The notes below the pieces were generated by a model, which was not told where the DNA came from, did no database searches, and worked only from the letters and a program-made list of their open reading frames with translations. From Clostridiales bacterium (GTDB taxonomy: Bacteria > Bacillota > Clostridia > Christensenellales > Aristaeellaceae), in contig SFFC01000115.1 in assembly GCA_004556985.1 (NCBI GenBank), forward strand, positions 1-6,260: 6,260 bases of DNA. The letters are read 5' to 3'. Positions 1-4,914 of the stretch are shown here, in pieces. The translations under genes were made by a program, and so were the position numbers. Each line of letters starts with the position of its first letter. Position 1 is the first letter of the stretch.

Positions 1-1
1 T

Positions 2-152
2 ATGCACCCAATATAAAACGGCTACTAGTTCAACAACCAGCAGCCGTTTTATCATGCACCCAACCGGAAGAACGGAATAGGGGGAAACCAACATAAGACG
101 CCTTTTGCGCCCAAAGAACAGGGAGAAAGCTCGTTCCATGCACCCAACATAA
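2..152. repeat. Short direct repeat ATGCACCCAA, three copies
   Basis: The 10-mer ATGCACCCAA occurs at 2-11, 54-63 and 138-147. The third copy continues as CATAA, and CCAACATAA also recurs at 88-96. Read on the minus strand the unit is TTATGTTGGGTGCAT, and two of the copies directly follow a hairpin (those at 155-180 and 13-52). The copies and positions are seen directly. The repeat's function is unknown; it may be a dispersed hairpin-linked intergenic repeat family of this lineage. Nothing that looks like a protein gene was found in positions 1-230. Confidence 0.7.
13..52. terminator. 11-bp perfect inverted repeat, possible bidirectional terminator
   Basis: ATAAAACGGCT at 13-23 is the exact reverse complement of AGCCGTTTTAT at 42-52, with an 18-nt loop. 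The outer A/T part of the stem provides a short T run on either strand, so the structure could end transcripts coming from both sides. The loop is long for an intrinsic terminator. The hairpin is flanked by ATGCACCCAA copies at 2-11 and 54-63, so it may be part of that repeat unit and not an ordinary gene terminator. Confidence 0.55.
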
Positions 153-154
153 TG

Positions 155-180
155 AAAAAAGCCCTGCGGCGCAAGGCTTT
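155..180 (-). terminator. Intrinsic terminator-like hairpin
   Basis: AAAGCC at 158-163 pairs with GGCTTT at 175-180. The stem continues, after one C/A mismatch, with TGC/GCA around a 3-nt loop. On the minus strand the stem is followed by six T residues (160-155), the normal layout of a factor-independent terminator. It lies downstream of the tRNA-Ser region and is followed on the minus strand by a TTATGTTGGGTGCAT repeat copy. Confidence 0.6.
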
Positions 181-190
181 CCGGGTAAAG

Positions 191-224
191 AAAAAACGCT
201 GACCTTTGTATCAAGATCAGCGTT
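191..224 (-). terminator. Intrinsic terminator-like hairpin
   Basis: AACGCTGA at 195-202 is the reverse complement of TCAGCGTT at 217-224, enclosing a 14-nt loop. On the minus strand the stem runs into a stretch of six T residues (196-191). A weaker T-rich tail (CTTTTCT) follows on the plus strand, so some bidirectional activity is possible. It sits immediately past the CCA-like end of the tRNA-derived element at 231-336, where a terminator for a minus-strand RNA would be expected. Confidence 0.6.
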
Positions 225-230
225 CTTTTC

Positions 231-336
231 TGGCGGAGAGTCAGGGATCTCGCCTTTGCCTGCGGGCAAAGCCGGGCCGGCTCTGACGCCCCACCGGGGC
301 GTCTTCACCTCCGTCCCGTTCGAATCCCTGACTCCC
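231..336 (-). repeat. Folded element built from tRNA-Ser 3'-end fragments
   Basis: This is not a functional tRNA. Positions 231-248 are an 18-base exact direct repeat of the tRNA-Ser 3' end at 381-398, including the encoded CCA. Positions 318-334 are a 17-base exact inverted copy of 388-404 (T-loop, T-stem and acceptor). The two fragments face each other and can form a 13-bp stem with one G-U pair. Inside are two perfect hairpins: GACGCCCC/GGGGCGTC at 285-303 with a 3-nt loop, and CTTTGCC/GGCAAAG at 254-271 with a 4-nt loop. The minus-strand product would be a branched structure ending in CGCCA. There is no D-arm and no anticodon arm. Options are the scar of an element that integrated in the tRNA 3' end, a REP/MITE-like repeat, or a structured RNA. 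The repeats are observed; the origin is inference. Confidence 0.65.
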
Positions 337-348
337 TTTTTGCTATAC

Positions 349-377
349 AAAACCCCCGCCTAATGCCGGGGGTTTTT
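349..377 (-). terminator. Terminator of tRNA-Ser
   Basis: AAAACCCCC at 349-357 pairs with GGGGGTTTT at 368-376, giving a 9-bp GC-rich stem ahead of a T run on either strand (five T on plus, four on minus). It begins four bases past the CCA end of tRNA-Ser, so on the minus strand it is well placed to end the tRNA precursor. Its symmetry means it could also stop plus-strand transcripts entering from the left. Confidence 0.75.
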
Positions 378-380
378 ATA

Positions 381-468
381 TGGCGGAGAGTCAGGGATTC
401 GAACCCTGGGAGGTTTTACCCTCACAGCATTTCGAGTGCTGCACCTTCGACCGCTCGGACAACTCTCC
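381..468 (-). tRNA. tRNA-Ser (anticodon CGA)
   Basis: This is a complete class II tRNA, 88 nt, with encoded CCA. The acceptor GGAGAGT (468-462) pairs with ACTCTCC in 7 bp, followed by discriminator G and CCA. The anticodon stem CAGCA/TGCTG encloses the loop CTCGAAA, giving anticodon CGA (plus-strand 432-434), which reads UCG serine codons. A long variable arm with a GAGG/CCTC stem is the hallmark of tRNA-Ser. The T-arm is CAGGG-TTCGAAT-CCCTG. It has its own consensus promoter (501-530) and its own terminator (349-377), so it appears to be a monocistronic unit placed between htpG and the repeat-rich region. Identity is secure; isoacceptor assignment rests on the loop sequence. Confidence 0.97.
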
Positions 469-471
469 AAA

Positions 472-500
472 AGATGGGTCTTCCTATGGAAGACCCATCT
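472..500 (-). terminator. 13-bp hairpin ending the htpG unit and overlapping the tRNA start
   Basis: AGATGGGTCTTCC (472-484) and GGAAGACCCATCT (488-500) form a perfect 13-bp stem with a 3-base loop. On the minus strand it is followed by TTTT (472-469) and then directly by the mature 5' end of tRNA-Ser at 468. It is the only terminator-like structure after the htpG stop codon. It also abuts the -10 box of the tRNA promoter (501-506), so tRNA transcripts starting about 7 bases downstream would begin inside its first arm and could still fold a shortened hairpin. The T run is short, so termination strength is uncertain. Confidence 0.6.
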
Positions 501-530
501 ATTATAAGGCATACCGGACGCGCCTGTCAA
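501..530 (-). promoter_or_regulatory. Consensus sigma-A promoter of tRNA-Ser
   Basis: On the minus strand there is a perfect TTGACA (530-525) and a perfect TATAAT (506-501) separated by 18 bp. It lies between the htpG stop codon and the tRNA, oriented toward the tRNA. The expected start is near 494-495, giving a leader of roughly 26 nt ahead of the mature tRNA 5' end. A full-consensus promoter fits a stable RNA gene. Confidence 0.85.
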
Positions 531-537
531 GCGGAAA

Positions 538-2472
538 TCACATCTGCGCGGCCAGATCGACGATCTCCATCGAGCGGCGAATGAACTCCGTCATCTGCTC
601 GGCCTCCAGCGGCTGGCGGGAGAGCTCCGCCAGATCGTAGAGCTGGCGGGTCAGCAGCAGGCTGCGCTCGTCCTTCTCGCGCGCGGCGAGCTTCTGGATG
701 GTCGCGCTGCGGCTGTTGAGCACGACGTTGTACTTCGCCGGCATCGTGAATTCCTTGCGGCCGTAGATGCGGCCCATGTCGTTGAAGCGGCGGGTCTGCT
801 CGTCCTCGATGAGCATGACCGGCACCTTCTCGTTGGCCAGCGGCTTGATCTCCACGGCCAGGTCGTCCTTGCCCGCCGCCTCGCGCATCAGCGCGGTCAG
901 CTTGCCGGCGTCAAGCTCCGGCGCGGCGTCCTCGCTGGTCAGGCTGTCGAGCTCCGCGTCCACGCGGCAGAACTTGAACTTGCTCTCCGGATCGCCGCTG
1001 TATTCCATGTAGGAGACGAAGTTGACGTCGATCGCCTGATCGAGCACCGCGACGTCGATGCCCCGCTCCGTGAACATGCGGATCGCCGCGTCCTGGCGCG
1101 CCGCGTCGGAGGTGTAGACCATCTTGTCCGGCAGCTTTTCGCCGTTGCGCTCCTTGTATTCCGACAGCGTCAGGAACTTGCCCTCCGTCGTCTTGAAGAG
1201 CAGGCAGTCCTTCATGCGCTCGGCAAACTTCTCCTCGCGCATCACGCCGTACTTGATGAACGGATGGATGTCCGGCCAGAAGCCCTCGTAGGCCGCGCGG
1301 TCGGTCTTGAACATGCCCGTCAGCTTGTCGGCAACCTTCTTGGTGATATGCGCGCTGATGCGGCGGACGTAGCCGTCGTTCTGCAGGAAGGAGCGGGAGA
1401 CGTTGAGCGGGAAATCCGCGCAGTCGATGACGCCCTTGAGCAGCATCAGGAACTCCGGAATGACCTCCTTGATGTTGTCCGCGACGAACACTTGGCCGGA
1501 GTAGAGCTTGATCTGCCCCTCGATGCCGCCGAACTGCTCCTTGAGCTTGGGGAAATACAGAATGCCCTTGAGCTTGAAGGGGTAGTCGACGTTCAGATGA
1601 ATCCAGAAGAGCGGGTCATCGTACTCGTGAAAGACCTTGCGGTAGAATTCCTTGTATTCCTCGTCCGTGCAGTCCTGCGGTGCCTTGACGTACAGCGGCG
1701 TCGTGTCGTTGATGGGCTTCTCCTCCGGCTTGGGCGCCTCTTCCTTCTCTTCGCCCTCTTCGGACCCCACCTCATTGCCGTCCTCGTCCGTGACGGCGGC
1801 GTCCTCCGCCTCAGCCTTCTTCTCCTGCTCAAGCTGCTCCGGCGTCTTGATCTCCGTGAGGTAGATCGGCACGGCCATGAACGAGCAGTAGCGCTCGAGC
1901 ACCTCGCGCACGCGCCAGACGCTCAGGAATTCCTCCTCCGCGTCCATGATGTGCAGCGTAATCGTCGTGCCGCGCGTCGTGCGGTCGCTGTCGCTCATGG
2001 AGAAGGCCATGCCGTCCTCGCTCTCCCAATGGACGGCCTTGGCGCCCTCGCGGAAGGAGAGCGTGTCGATGCTGACCTTGTCGGCGACCATGAACACCGA
2101 GTAGAAGCCCAGGCCGAAGTGGCCGATGATGCCGTTTTCCTCGCCGTCCTTGCCCTCGGTCTTCGCGTATTCCTCCAGGAAGGACTTCGCGCCCGAGAAG
2201 GCGACCTGGTTGATGTTCGTCTTGACCTCGTCCTCGGTCATGCCCACGCCGTCGTCGATGAAGCGCAGCTCCTTCGCCGCCTTGTCGACCTCCACGCGGA
2301 TGGAGCAGCCCTCCGCCAGCTTGTAGTCGACCATGCGCAGCTTCGTGATCGCGTCGCAGCCGTTGGAGACGACCTCGCGGATGAAGATGTCCTTATCCGA
2401 ATACAGCCATTTCTTGATGACCGGCATGATGTTTTGCGCATCAATCGATACGTTGCCCTGAATCGGTTCCAT
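538..2472 (-). CDS. htpG: Molecular chaperone HtpG (bacterial Hsp90)
   Basis: The 644-residue product is an ATP-dependent cytosolic Hsp90 chaperone that acts as a dimer on late folding intermediates. The N-terminal GHKL ATPase domain (about 1-210) shows the Asn motif EVVSNGCDA with N37, the ADP-binding motif DDGVGM (73-78), the lid glycine motif GHFGLGFYS (117-125) and GTT (168-170). The middle domain (about 257-500) carries the catalytic-arginine motif PLNVSRSFLQ with R360. The C-terminal dimerisation domain follows and lacks the eukaryotic MEEVD tail. The ATG at 2472 has AAGGGGG 8 bases upstream. The protein is somewhat longer than E. coli HtpG (624 aa), apparently because of a Glu-rich charged linker at about 212-255. 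ATP-site and hydrolysis residues are intact, so it should be active. It is controlled by the promoter at 2527-2555 and the CIRCE at 2563-2589, which implies HrcA heat-shock control. Confidence 0.97.
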   Translation of the reverse strand: MEPIQGNVSIDAQNIMPVIKKWLYSDKDIFIREVVSNGCDAITKLRMVDYKLAEGCSIRVEVDKAAKELRFIDDGVGMTEDEVKTNINQVAFSGAKSFLEEYAKTEGKDGEENGIIGHFGLGFYSVFMVADKVSIDTLSFREGAKAVHWESEDGMAFSMSDSDRTTRGTTITLHIMDAEEEFLSVWRVREVLERYCSFMAVPIYLTEIKTPEQLEQEKKAEAEDAAVTDEDGNEVGSEEGEEKEEAPKPEEKPINDTTPLYVKAPQDCTDEEYKEFYRKVFHEYDDPLFWIHLNVDYPFKLKGILYFPKLKEQFGGIEGQIKLYSGQVFVADNIKEVIPEFLMLLKGVIDCADFPLNVSRSFLQNDGYVRRISAHITKKVADKLTGMFKTDRAAYEGFWPDIHPFIKYGVMREEKFAERMKDCLLFKTTEGKFLTLSEYKERNGEKLPDKMVYTSDAARQDAAIRMFTERGIDVAVLDQAIDVNFVSYMEYSGDPESKFKFCRVDAELDSLTSEDAAPELDAGKLTALMREAAGKDDLAVEIKPLANEKVPVMLIEDEQTRRFNDMGRIYGRKEFTMPAKYNVVLNSRSATIQKLAAREKDERSLLLTRQLYDLAELSRQPLEAEQMTEFIRRSMEIVDLAAQM

Positions 2473-2526
2473 GAAAAAAGCCCCCTTTTATGTCAATCAT
2501 CCCGTTAATTGCCAAGTTGCAAGCGT

Positions 2527-2555
2527 ATTGTAGCGCCGTTTCCTGCCCATGTCAA
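2527..2555 (-). promoter_or_regulatory. Sigma-A promoter of htpG
   Basis: On the minus strand TTGACA (2555-2550) and TACAAT (2532-2527) are separated by exactly 17 bp, five bases short of nothing in the -35 and one base off consensus in the -10. The start of transcription is expected near 2520, leaving a leader of roughly 48 nt before the htpG ATG. The leader contains the ribosome site AAGGGGG (2487-2481). Confidence 0.85.
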
Positions 2556-2562
2556 GAGAAAA

Positions 2563-2589
2563 TTAGCACTCATTTGGCACGAGTGCTAA
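2563..2589 (-). promoter_or_regulatory. CIRCE operator (HrcA binding site)
   Basis: The site is TTAGCACTC (2563-2571), nine bases, then GAGTGCTAA (2581-2589), a perfect match to the known CIRCE consensus TTAGCACTC-N9-GAGTGCTAA. CIRCE is bound by the repressor HrcA, which releases it when the GroE chaperonin is titrated by unfolded proteins. Here it lies between the kinase stop codon and the htpG promoter, with its edge 7 bp upstream of the -35 box. Many CIRCE sites lie at or downstream of the transcription start, so this upstream position is somewhat unusual. On the minus strand the dyad is followed by TTTT, so it might also act as a weak terminator for the two-component operon. Confidence 0.95.
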
Positions 2590-2604
2590 CAATTTATTCA
2601 AAGG

Positions 2605-3939
2605 TCAGTCGTCCTGCCCGCGCAGGAGAAGCAGCGTCAGCACGAATTCCTCCCCGCTGACGCGGCAGCTCATCTCGCCGCCGTAGCGCCCCACGACATA
2701 GCGGATGTTGCGCAGGCCATAGCCGTGATTGGCCCTGTCCGCCTTCGTGCTCACGGGCAGGCCGTCCCGCAGCACGGGCCGCATCGCGAACGTGTTGCGG
2801 AAGACGAGCACGACCGCCGTGCCCCGGCTGACCGTGCGGATGCTGATCTGCCGGTTTTCCGGGTTCTCCTGCTGGCGGCAGCTCTCGATGGCGTTGTCCA
2901 GGGCATTGCCGAAGATCGTGCACAGGTCGAGCGGATCGACAAAGTAGAGCATCCGCCCATCGACATAGGGCACGCAGCGGATCTCCTCCTGCTGGCAGAC
3001 GCGCAGCTTGTCGCTTAAAACGATGTCCAGCGCGCCGTTGCCCGTCTCCACGAGCGTCTCGTAGGGGCGGATGTCGCCGATGAGCCGGCGCACGCCCGCG
3101 CGCATGTCGTCCGTGGCCGCGCCCGACTCGAGCACCAGCAGGATGTTCTTCATGTCGTGGTACTTGCGGTTGACGTCGTCGATGTGCTGCATCTTGAGGT
3201 GGAACTGCTGCTGCTGCGTGTCCAGCACGCGCCTCAGCTCCAGCGCGCGCAGCCGCTCGCGCTCGCCGGTCTCCACGCCGATGCCCCGCGCCAGCGTGAC
3301 CAGCTCCACGAGGAAGCAGGAGGCCGTCAGGATCTGGAAGGACTTGTTCTCCAGCAGCTGCATCGCGCTGCTCAGGCTGCGGATGCACAGAAACGGGATG
3401 ACCGCCGCGATGGTCATCGTCAGGGTGTAGCCCGTCATGCGGATGCGCCCCAGCGGCGGCAAAAAGCGCAGCAGCAGCCGCAGCAGGCCGTATTCCAGCA
3501 CCCAGAGCAGCAGGATCGCCGGCAGGCGCAGCGCATAGTCGCCCTCGTAGAGGTAGTTGACGCCCAACAGCATCCGGCTCAGGCTGCTGATGAGCGGCCA
3601 GACGCTGTTGTCGACCATCAGGAAGATCAGGCTGACAAACATGCAGACCTCCCACGGCCGGCGCGTGAACAGGCAGACGTAGGCCTGATACAGCAGCACG
3701 GTCGCGAGGATGAAGGGGAGCATCGGAACAGGCAGGCTCCGGTCGATCGTCATGCGCAGCCCCATCTGCGAGACCGTGCCGCCCAGAAAGAGCAGCGGCA
3801 TGAGCCCGAGGCGGCCGGGATGGCGGCGAACCGCCTCGTCCCCGCGCAGCAGGAAGGCGGTCATCGCCAGCGTCTGGCCCACGCTGATGAGCGCCGGGGA
3901 AAACGCCGCGCGCAGCAGCGCGCTCACGCCCGCCGTCAT
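2605..3939 (-). CDS. AgrC-like membrane sensor histidine kinase
   Basis: The 444-residue product is an inner-membrane sensor kinase. The N-terminal half (about 10-220) is hydrophobic with an estimated six or seven membrane segments and no large extracytoplasmic domain, as in AgrC/ComD-type kinases. A linker rich in charge and Gln (about 222-255) leads to the phosphoacceptor motif YHDMKN with H261. The ATPase domain has an N box FGNALDNAIES (N345, N349) and a G box NHGYGLRNI (404-411), typical of the GHKL subfamily that pairs with LytTR regulators. Its ATG overlaps the stop of the response regulator by ATGA, so the two are co-transcribed and probably translationally coupled. No AgrB- or AgrD-like gene is visible in the window, so a peptide ligand cannot be assumed. 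The signal is unknown. The family call is strong; the exact subfamily is less sure. Confidence 0.9.
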   Translation of the reverse strand: MTAGVSALLRAAFSPALISVGQTLAMTAFLLRGDEAVRRHPGRLGLMPLLFLGGTVSQMGLRMTIDRSLPVPMLPFILATVLLYQAYVCLFTRRPWEVCMFVSLIFLMVDNSVWPLISSLSRMLLGVNYLYEGDYALRLPAILLLWVLEYGLLRLLLRFLPPLGRIRMTGYTLTMTIAAVIPFLCIRSLSSAMQLLENKSFQILTASCFLVELVTLARGIGVETGERERLRALELRRVLDTQQQQFHLKMQHIDDVNRKYHDMKNILLVLESGAATDDMRAGVRRLIGDIRPYETLVETGNGALDIVLSDKLRVCQQEEIRCVPYVDGRMLYFVDPLDLCTIFGNALDNAIESCRQQENPENRQISIRTVSRGTAVVLVFRNTFAMRPVLRDGLPVSTKADRANHGYGLRNIRYVVGRYGGEMSCRVSGEEFVLTLLLLRGQDD

Positions 3940-4643
3940 ACGCCGTCCCCCAGGTAGGCCGCCCAGGCCTCCAGCAGCTCACGCCGCCGGTAGCGGCTGA
4001 TGGAGATGGCCTGATCCCCGATGAACAGGTCGCTGCCCGAGATCCTGTCCACAAAGCGCAGGTTGACCAGGAAGGAGGTGTGGCAGCGGAAGAAGGGCAG
4101 GCCCCTGAGCTCCTTTTCAAACGTCTGCATGGATTTCTCCGCCGGGAGCGCCCGCTCGCGCGTGTGAATGACGATCCTGTGGCGGAAGGTCTCGACGTAG
4201 AGGATGTCCATCGCGCTGAGCTTGAAGAGTCCGTCCGCGTTGCGCACCTCGATCATCCGCGGGCGGCTCTGGCGGATGCGCGCGAGCGCGCGGTCCAGCC
4301 GGATTTTGAGGCCCATGTAGCTGACGGGCTTGACGATGAAGTCGAGCGCCTCGACGCTGTAGCCCTGCACGGCATACTGCGTGACGCTGGAGATGAAGAG
4401 GATGACGACGTCCGGGTCGTCCCGGCGGATGCGCCGCGCGGCCGTCAGGCCGTCCACCTTCGGCATCGCGATATCCAGCAGCAGCAGGTCGAGCCGCCCG
4501 GGGATCTCACGCAGCAGCGTCTCCCCGTCCGGAAAGGAAAAGATCTCAAACTCCACGCCCATCTCCGCCTCATAGGCATGCAGATAGCGGATCAGCGTGC
4601 TGCGCTCAAACTCGATATCCTCCGCAATCGCAATTCTGTACAT
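3936..4643 (-). CDS. LytTR-family response regulator
   Basis: The 235-residue product is a cytoplasmic transcription factor. A receiver domain (about 1-120) has the acidic pair E8/D9, the phosphoacceptor D57 in LLLLDIAMPKVDG, S85/S86 after strand 4, and K105 in IVKPV. A LytTR DNA-binding domain (about 130-233) includes ILYVETFRH and the conserved stretch FFRCHTSFLVNLRFV. This layout matches AgrA/LytR-type regulators in length and order. The start chosen is the ATG at 4643, which opens directly into the receiver and has AAAGGAGG 9 bases upstream; a longer open frame reaching 4916 would add about 90 residues with no recognisable content and cover the promoter. It is the first gene of a two-gene operon with the kinase. 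Candidate LytTR repeats precede both its own promoter and the divergent flavoprotein promoter, suggesting autoregulation plus control of that gene. Confidence 0.93.
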   Translation of the reverse strand: MYRIAIAEDIEFERSTLIRYLHAYEAEMGVEFEIFSFPDGETLLREIPGRLDLLLLDIAMPKVDGLTAARRIRRDDPDVVILFISSVTQYAVQGYSVEALDFIVKPVSYMGLKIRLDRALARIRQSRPRMIEVRNADGLFKLSAMDILYVETFRHRIVIHTRERALPAEKSMQTFEKELRGLPFFRCHTSFLVNLRFVDRISGSDLFIGDQAISISRYRRRELLEAWAAYLGDGV

Positions 4644-4652
4644 GGGCCGCTT

Positions 4653-4660
4653 CCTCCTTT
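4653..4660 (-). promoter_or_regulatory. Ribosome binding site fixing the regulator start
   Basis: On the minus strand AAAGGAGG lies 9 bases before the ATG at 4643. It is a near-perfect anti-16S match and decides the start of the response regulator over upstream ATG codons of the same frame. Confidence 0.85.
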
Positions 4661-4685
4661 GGCGTCTTTGCCGTCCATGATTTCT

Positions 4686-4715
4686 ATTATACCATCGGAT
4701 TGCCCGTTTTGTCCC
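4686..4715 (-). promoter_or_regulatory. Promoter of the two-component operon
   Basis: On the minus strand there is a perfect TATAAT (4691-4686) and, 18 bp upstream, GGGACA (4715-4710), which matches TTGACA in four of six bases. The start is expected near 4679, leaving a short leader that holds the ribosome site. A strong -10 with a weak -35 is common in promoters that rely on an activator. The nearest LytTR-like repeat ends 17 bp upstream of the -35. Confidence 0.75.
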
Positions 4716-4732
4716 GCGCATGTTTTCCGCAA

Positions 4733-4763
4733 ACCAACCGGCACGTTCTCCCGACCAAATGGC
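4733..4763 (-). promoter_or_regulatory. Candidate LytTR direct-repeat operator facing the two-component operon
   Basis: On the minus strand GCCATTTGGT (4763-4754) is repeated as GCCGGTTGGT (4742-4733), identical in 8 of 10 bases, with starts exactly 21 bp apart. LytTR regulators are known to bind two imperfect direct repeats of about 9 bp with a GTT core, spaced by about 12 bp, so that both lie on one face of the helix. The proximal copy has the GTT core; the distal one has TTT. That this regulator binds here is inference. Confidence 0.5.
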
Positions 4764-4793
4764 AGCATTTTGAAAAGAAGCGCCATTTGGTCG
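4752..4793. repeat. 12-bp perfect inverted repeat in the divergent promoter region
   Basis: CGACCAAATGGC (4752-4763) and GCCATTTGGTCG (4782-4793) are exact reverse complements with an 18-base spacer. No T run follows on either strand, so a terminator is unlikely. Each arm is also the promoter-distal copy of a 21-bp-spaced direct repeat pair, so the palindrome is best explained as two operators arranged back to back between divergent promoters. Confidence 0.8.
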
Positions 4794-4812
4794 CCCGGGC
4801 GGGCCAGTTGTG
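4782..4812 (+). promoter_or_regulatory. Candidate LytTR direct-repeat operator facing the flavoprotein gene
   Basis: GCCATTTGGT (4782-4791) is followed by GCCAGTTGTG (4803-4812), identical in 7 of 10 bases, with starts exactly 21 bp apart. The proximal copy contains CCAGTT, the same core as known VirR-type LytTR sites. The pair ends 9 bp upstream of the weak -35 of the proposed promoter, which is the usual place for a LytTR activator. Binding is inferred, not shown. Confidence 0.5.
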
Positions 4813-4821
4813 CGCCCTGCA

Positions 4822-4850
4822 TTCTTTTCCTGCCGGGAATATGTTAAAAT
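4822..4850 (+). promoter_or_regulatory. Probable extended -10 promoter of the flavoprotein gene
   Basis: TAAAAT (4845-4850) is preceded by TG one base further up (4842-4843), which makes an extended -10 element. At 17-bp spacing the -35 position is TTCTTT (4822-4827), a poor match. A weak -35 plus an operator just upstream suits an activator-dependent promoter. The start is expected near 4857, giving a leader of roughly 58 nt. Confidence 0.45.
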
Positions 4851-4887
4851 TGTTGCAATCAACAGTGTCCGGCGGACCCGGACGCCG
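4851..4887 (+). other. Small dyads in the start region and leader of the flavoprotein gene
   Basis: TGTTG (4851-4855) and CAACA (4860-4864) form a 5-bp dyad around CAAT that would overlap the expected transcription start. Next, GTCCGG (4867-4872) can pair with CCGGAC (4878-4883), or alternatively CGGCG (4870-4874) with CGCCG (4883-4887); the two pairings exclude each other. The dyad could be an operator and the leader hairpins could affect ribosome access, but elements this short arise easily by chance in GC-rich DNA. Confidence 0.25.
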
Positions 4888-4914
4888 TGAAAAATGCAAG
4901 GGAGATCATGCGTC

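Noticed and set aside
231..336. A second functional tRNA gene
   Set aside because: Only the 3' T-stem half, acceptor strand and CCA are present in the right orientation; D-arm, anticodon arm and a paired T-stem are missing.
30..350. Minus-strand open frame of 106 codons
   Set aside because: It runs through the tRNA-derived element, two terminator hairpins and the short repeats, has no plausible ribosome site, and shows no domain. It is best read as a chance frame across structured non-coding DNA.
1..537. CRISPR array
   Set aside because: The direct repeats are only 10 bases, unevenly spaced (52 and 84 bases) and linked to hairpins; there are no regular spacers or cas genes.
363..640. Plus-strand open frames of 73 and 86 codons over the tRNA
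   Set aside because: They are translations of the antisense of tRNA-Ser (the familiar ESQGFEPW-type artefact) and then run into the antisense of htpG.
1264..2508. Plus-strand 414-codon open frame opposite htpG
   Set aside because: It is a shadow of htpG caused by GC-rich third positions. Its Leu/Val/Arg/Asp-rich composition has no recognisable motif, while htpG has all Hsp90 motifs.
3157..3957. Plus-strand 266-codon open frame
   Set aside because: It is antisense to the kinase, rich in Gln/Arg/Ala/His, with no motif; a shadow.
2594..4120. Minus-strand 508-codon frame overlapping the kinase and regulator
   Set aside because: It is an Ala/Arg/Pro-rich shifted reading of both genes; the other frames carry the intact kinase and LytTR motifs.
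4752..4793. The 12-bp inverted repeat as a transcription terminator
   Set aside because: No T run follows on either strand, and it sits between divergent promoters where no transcript needs ending; an operator role fits better.
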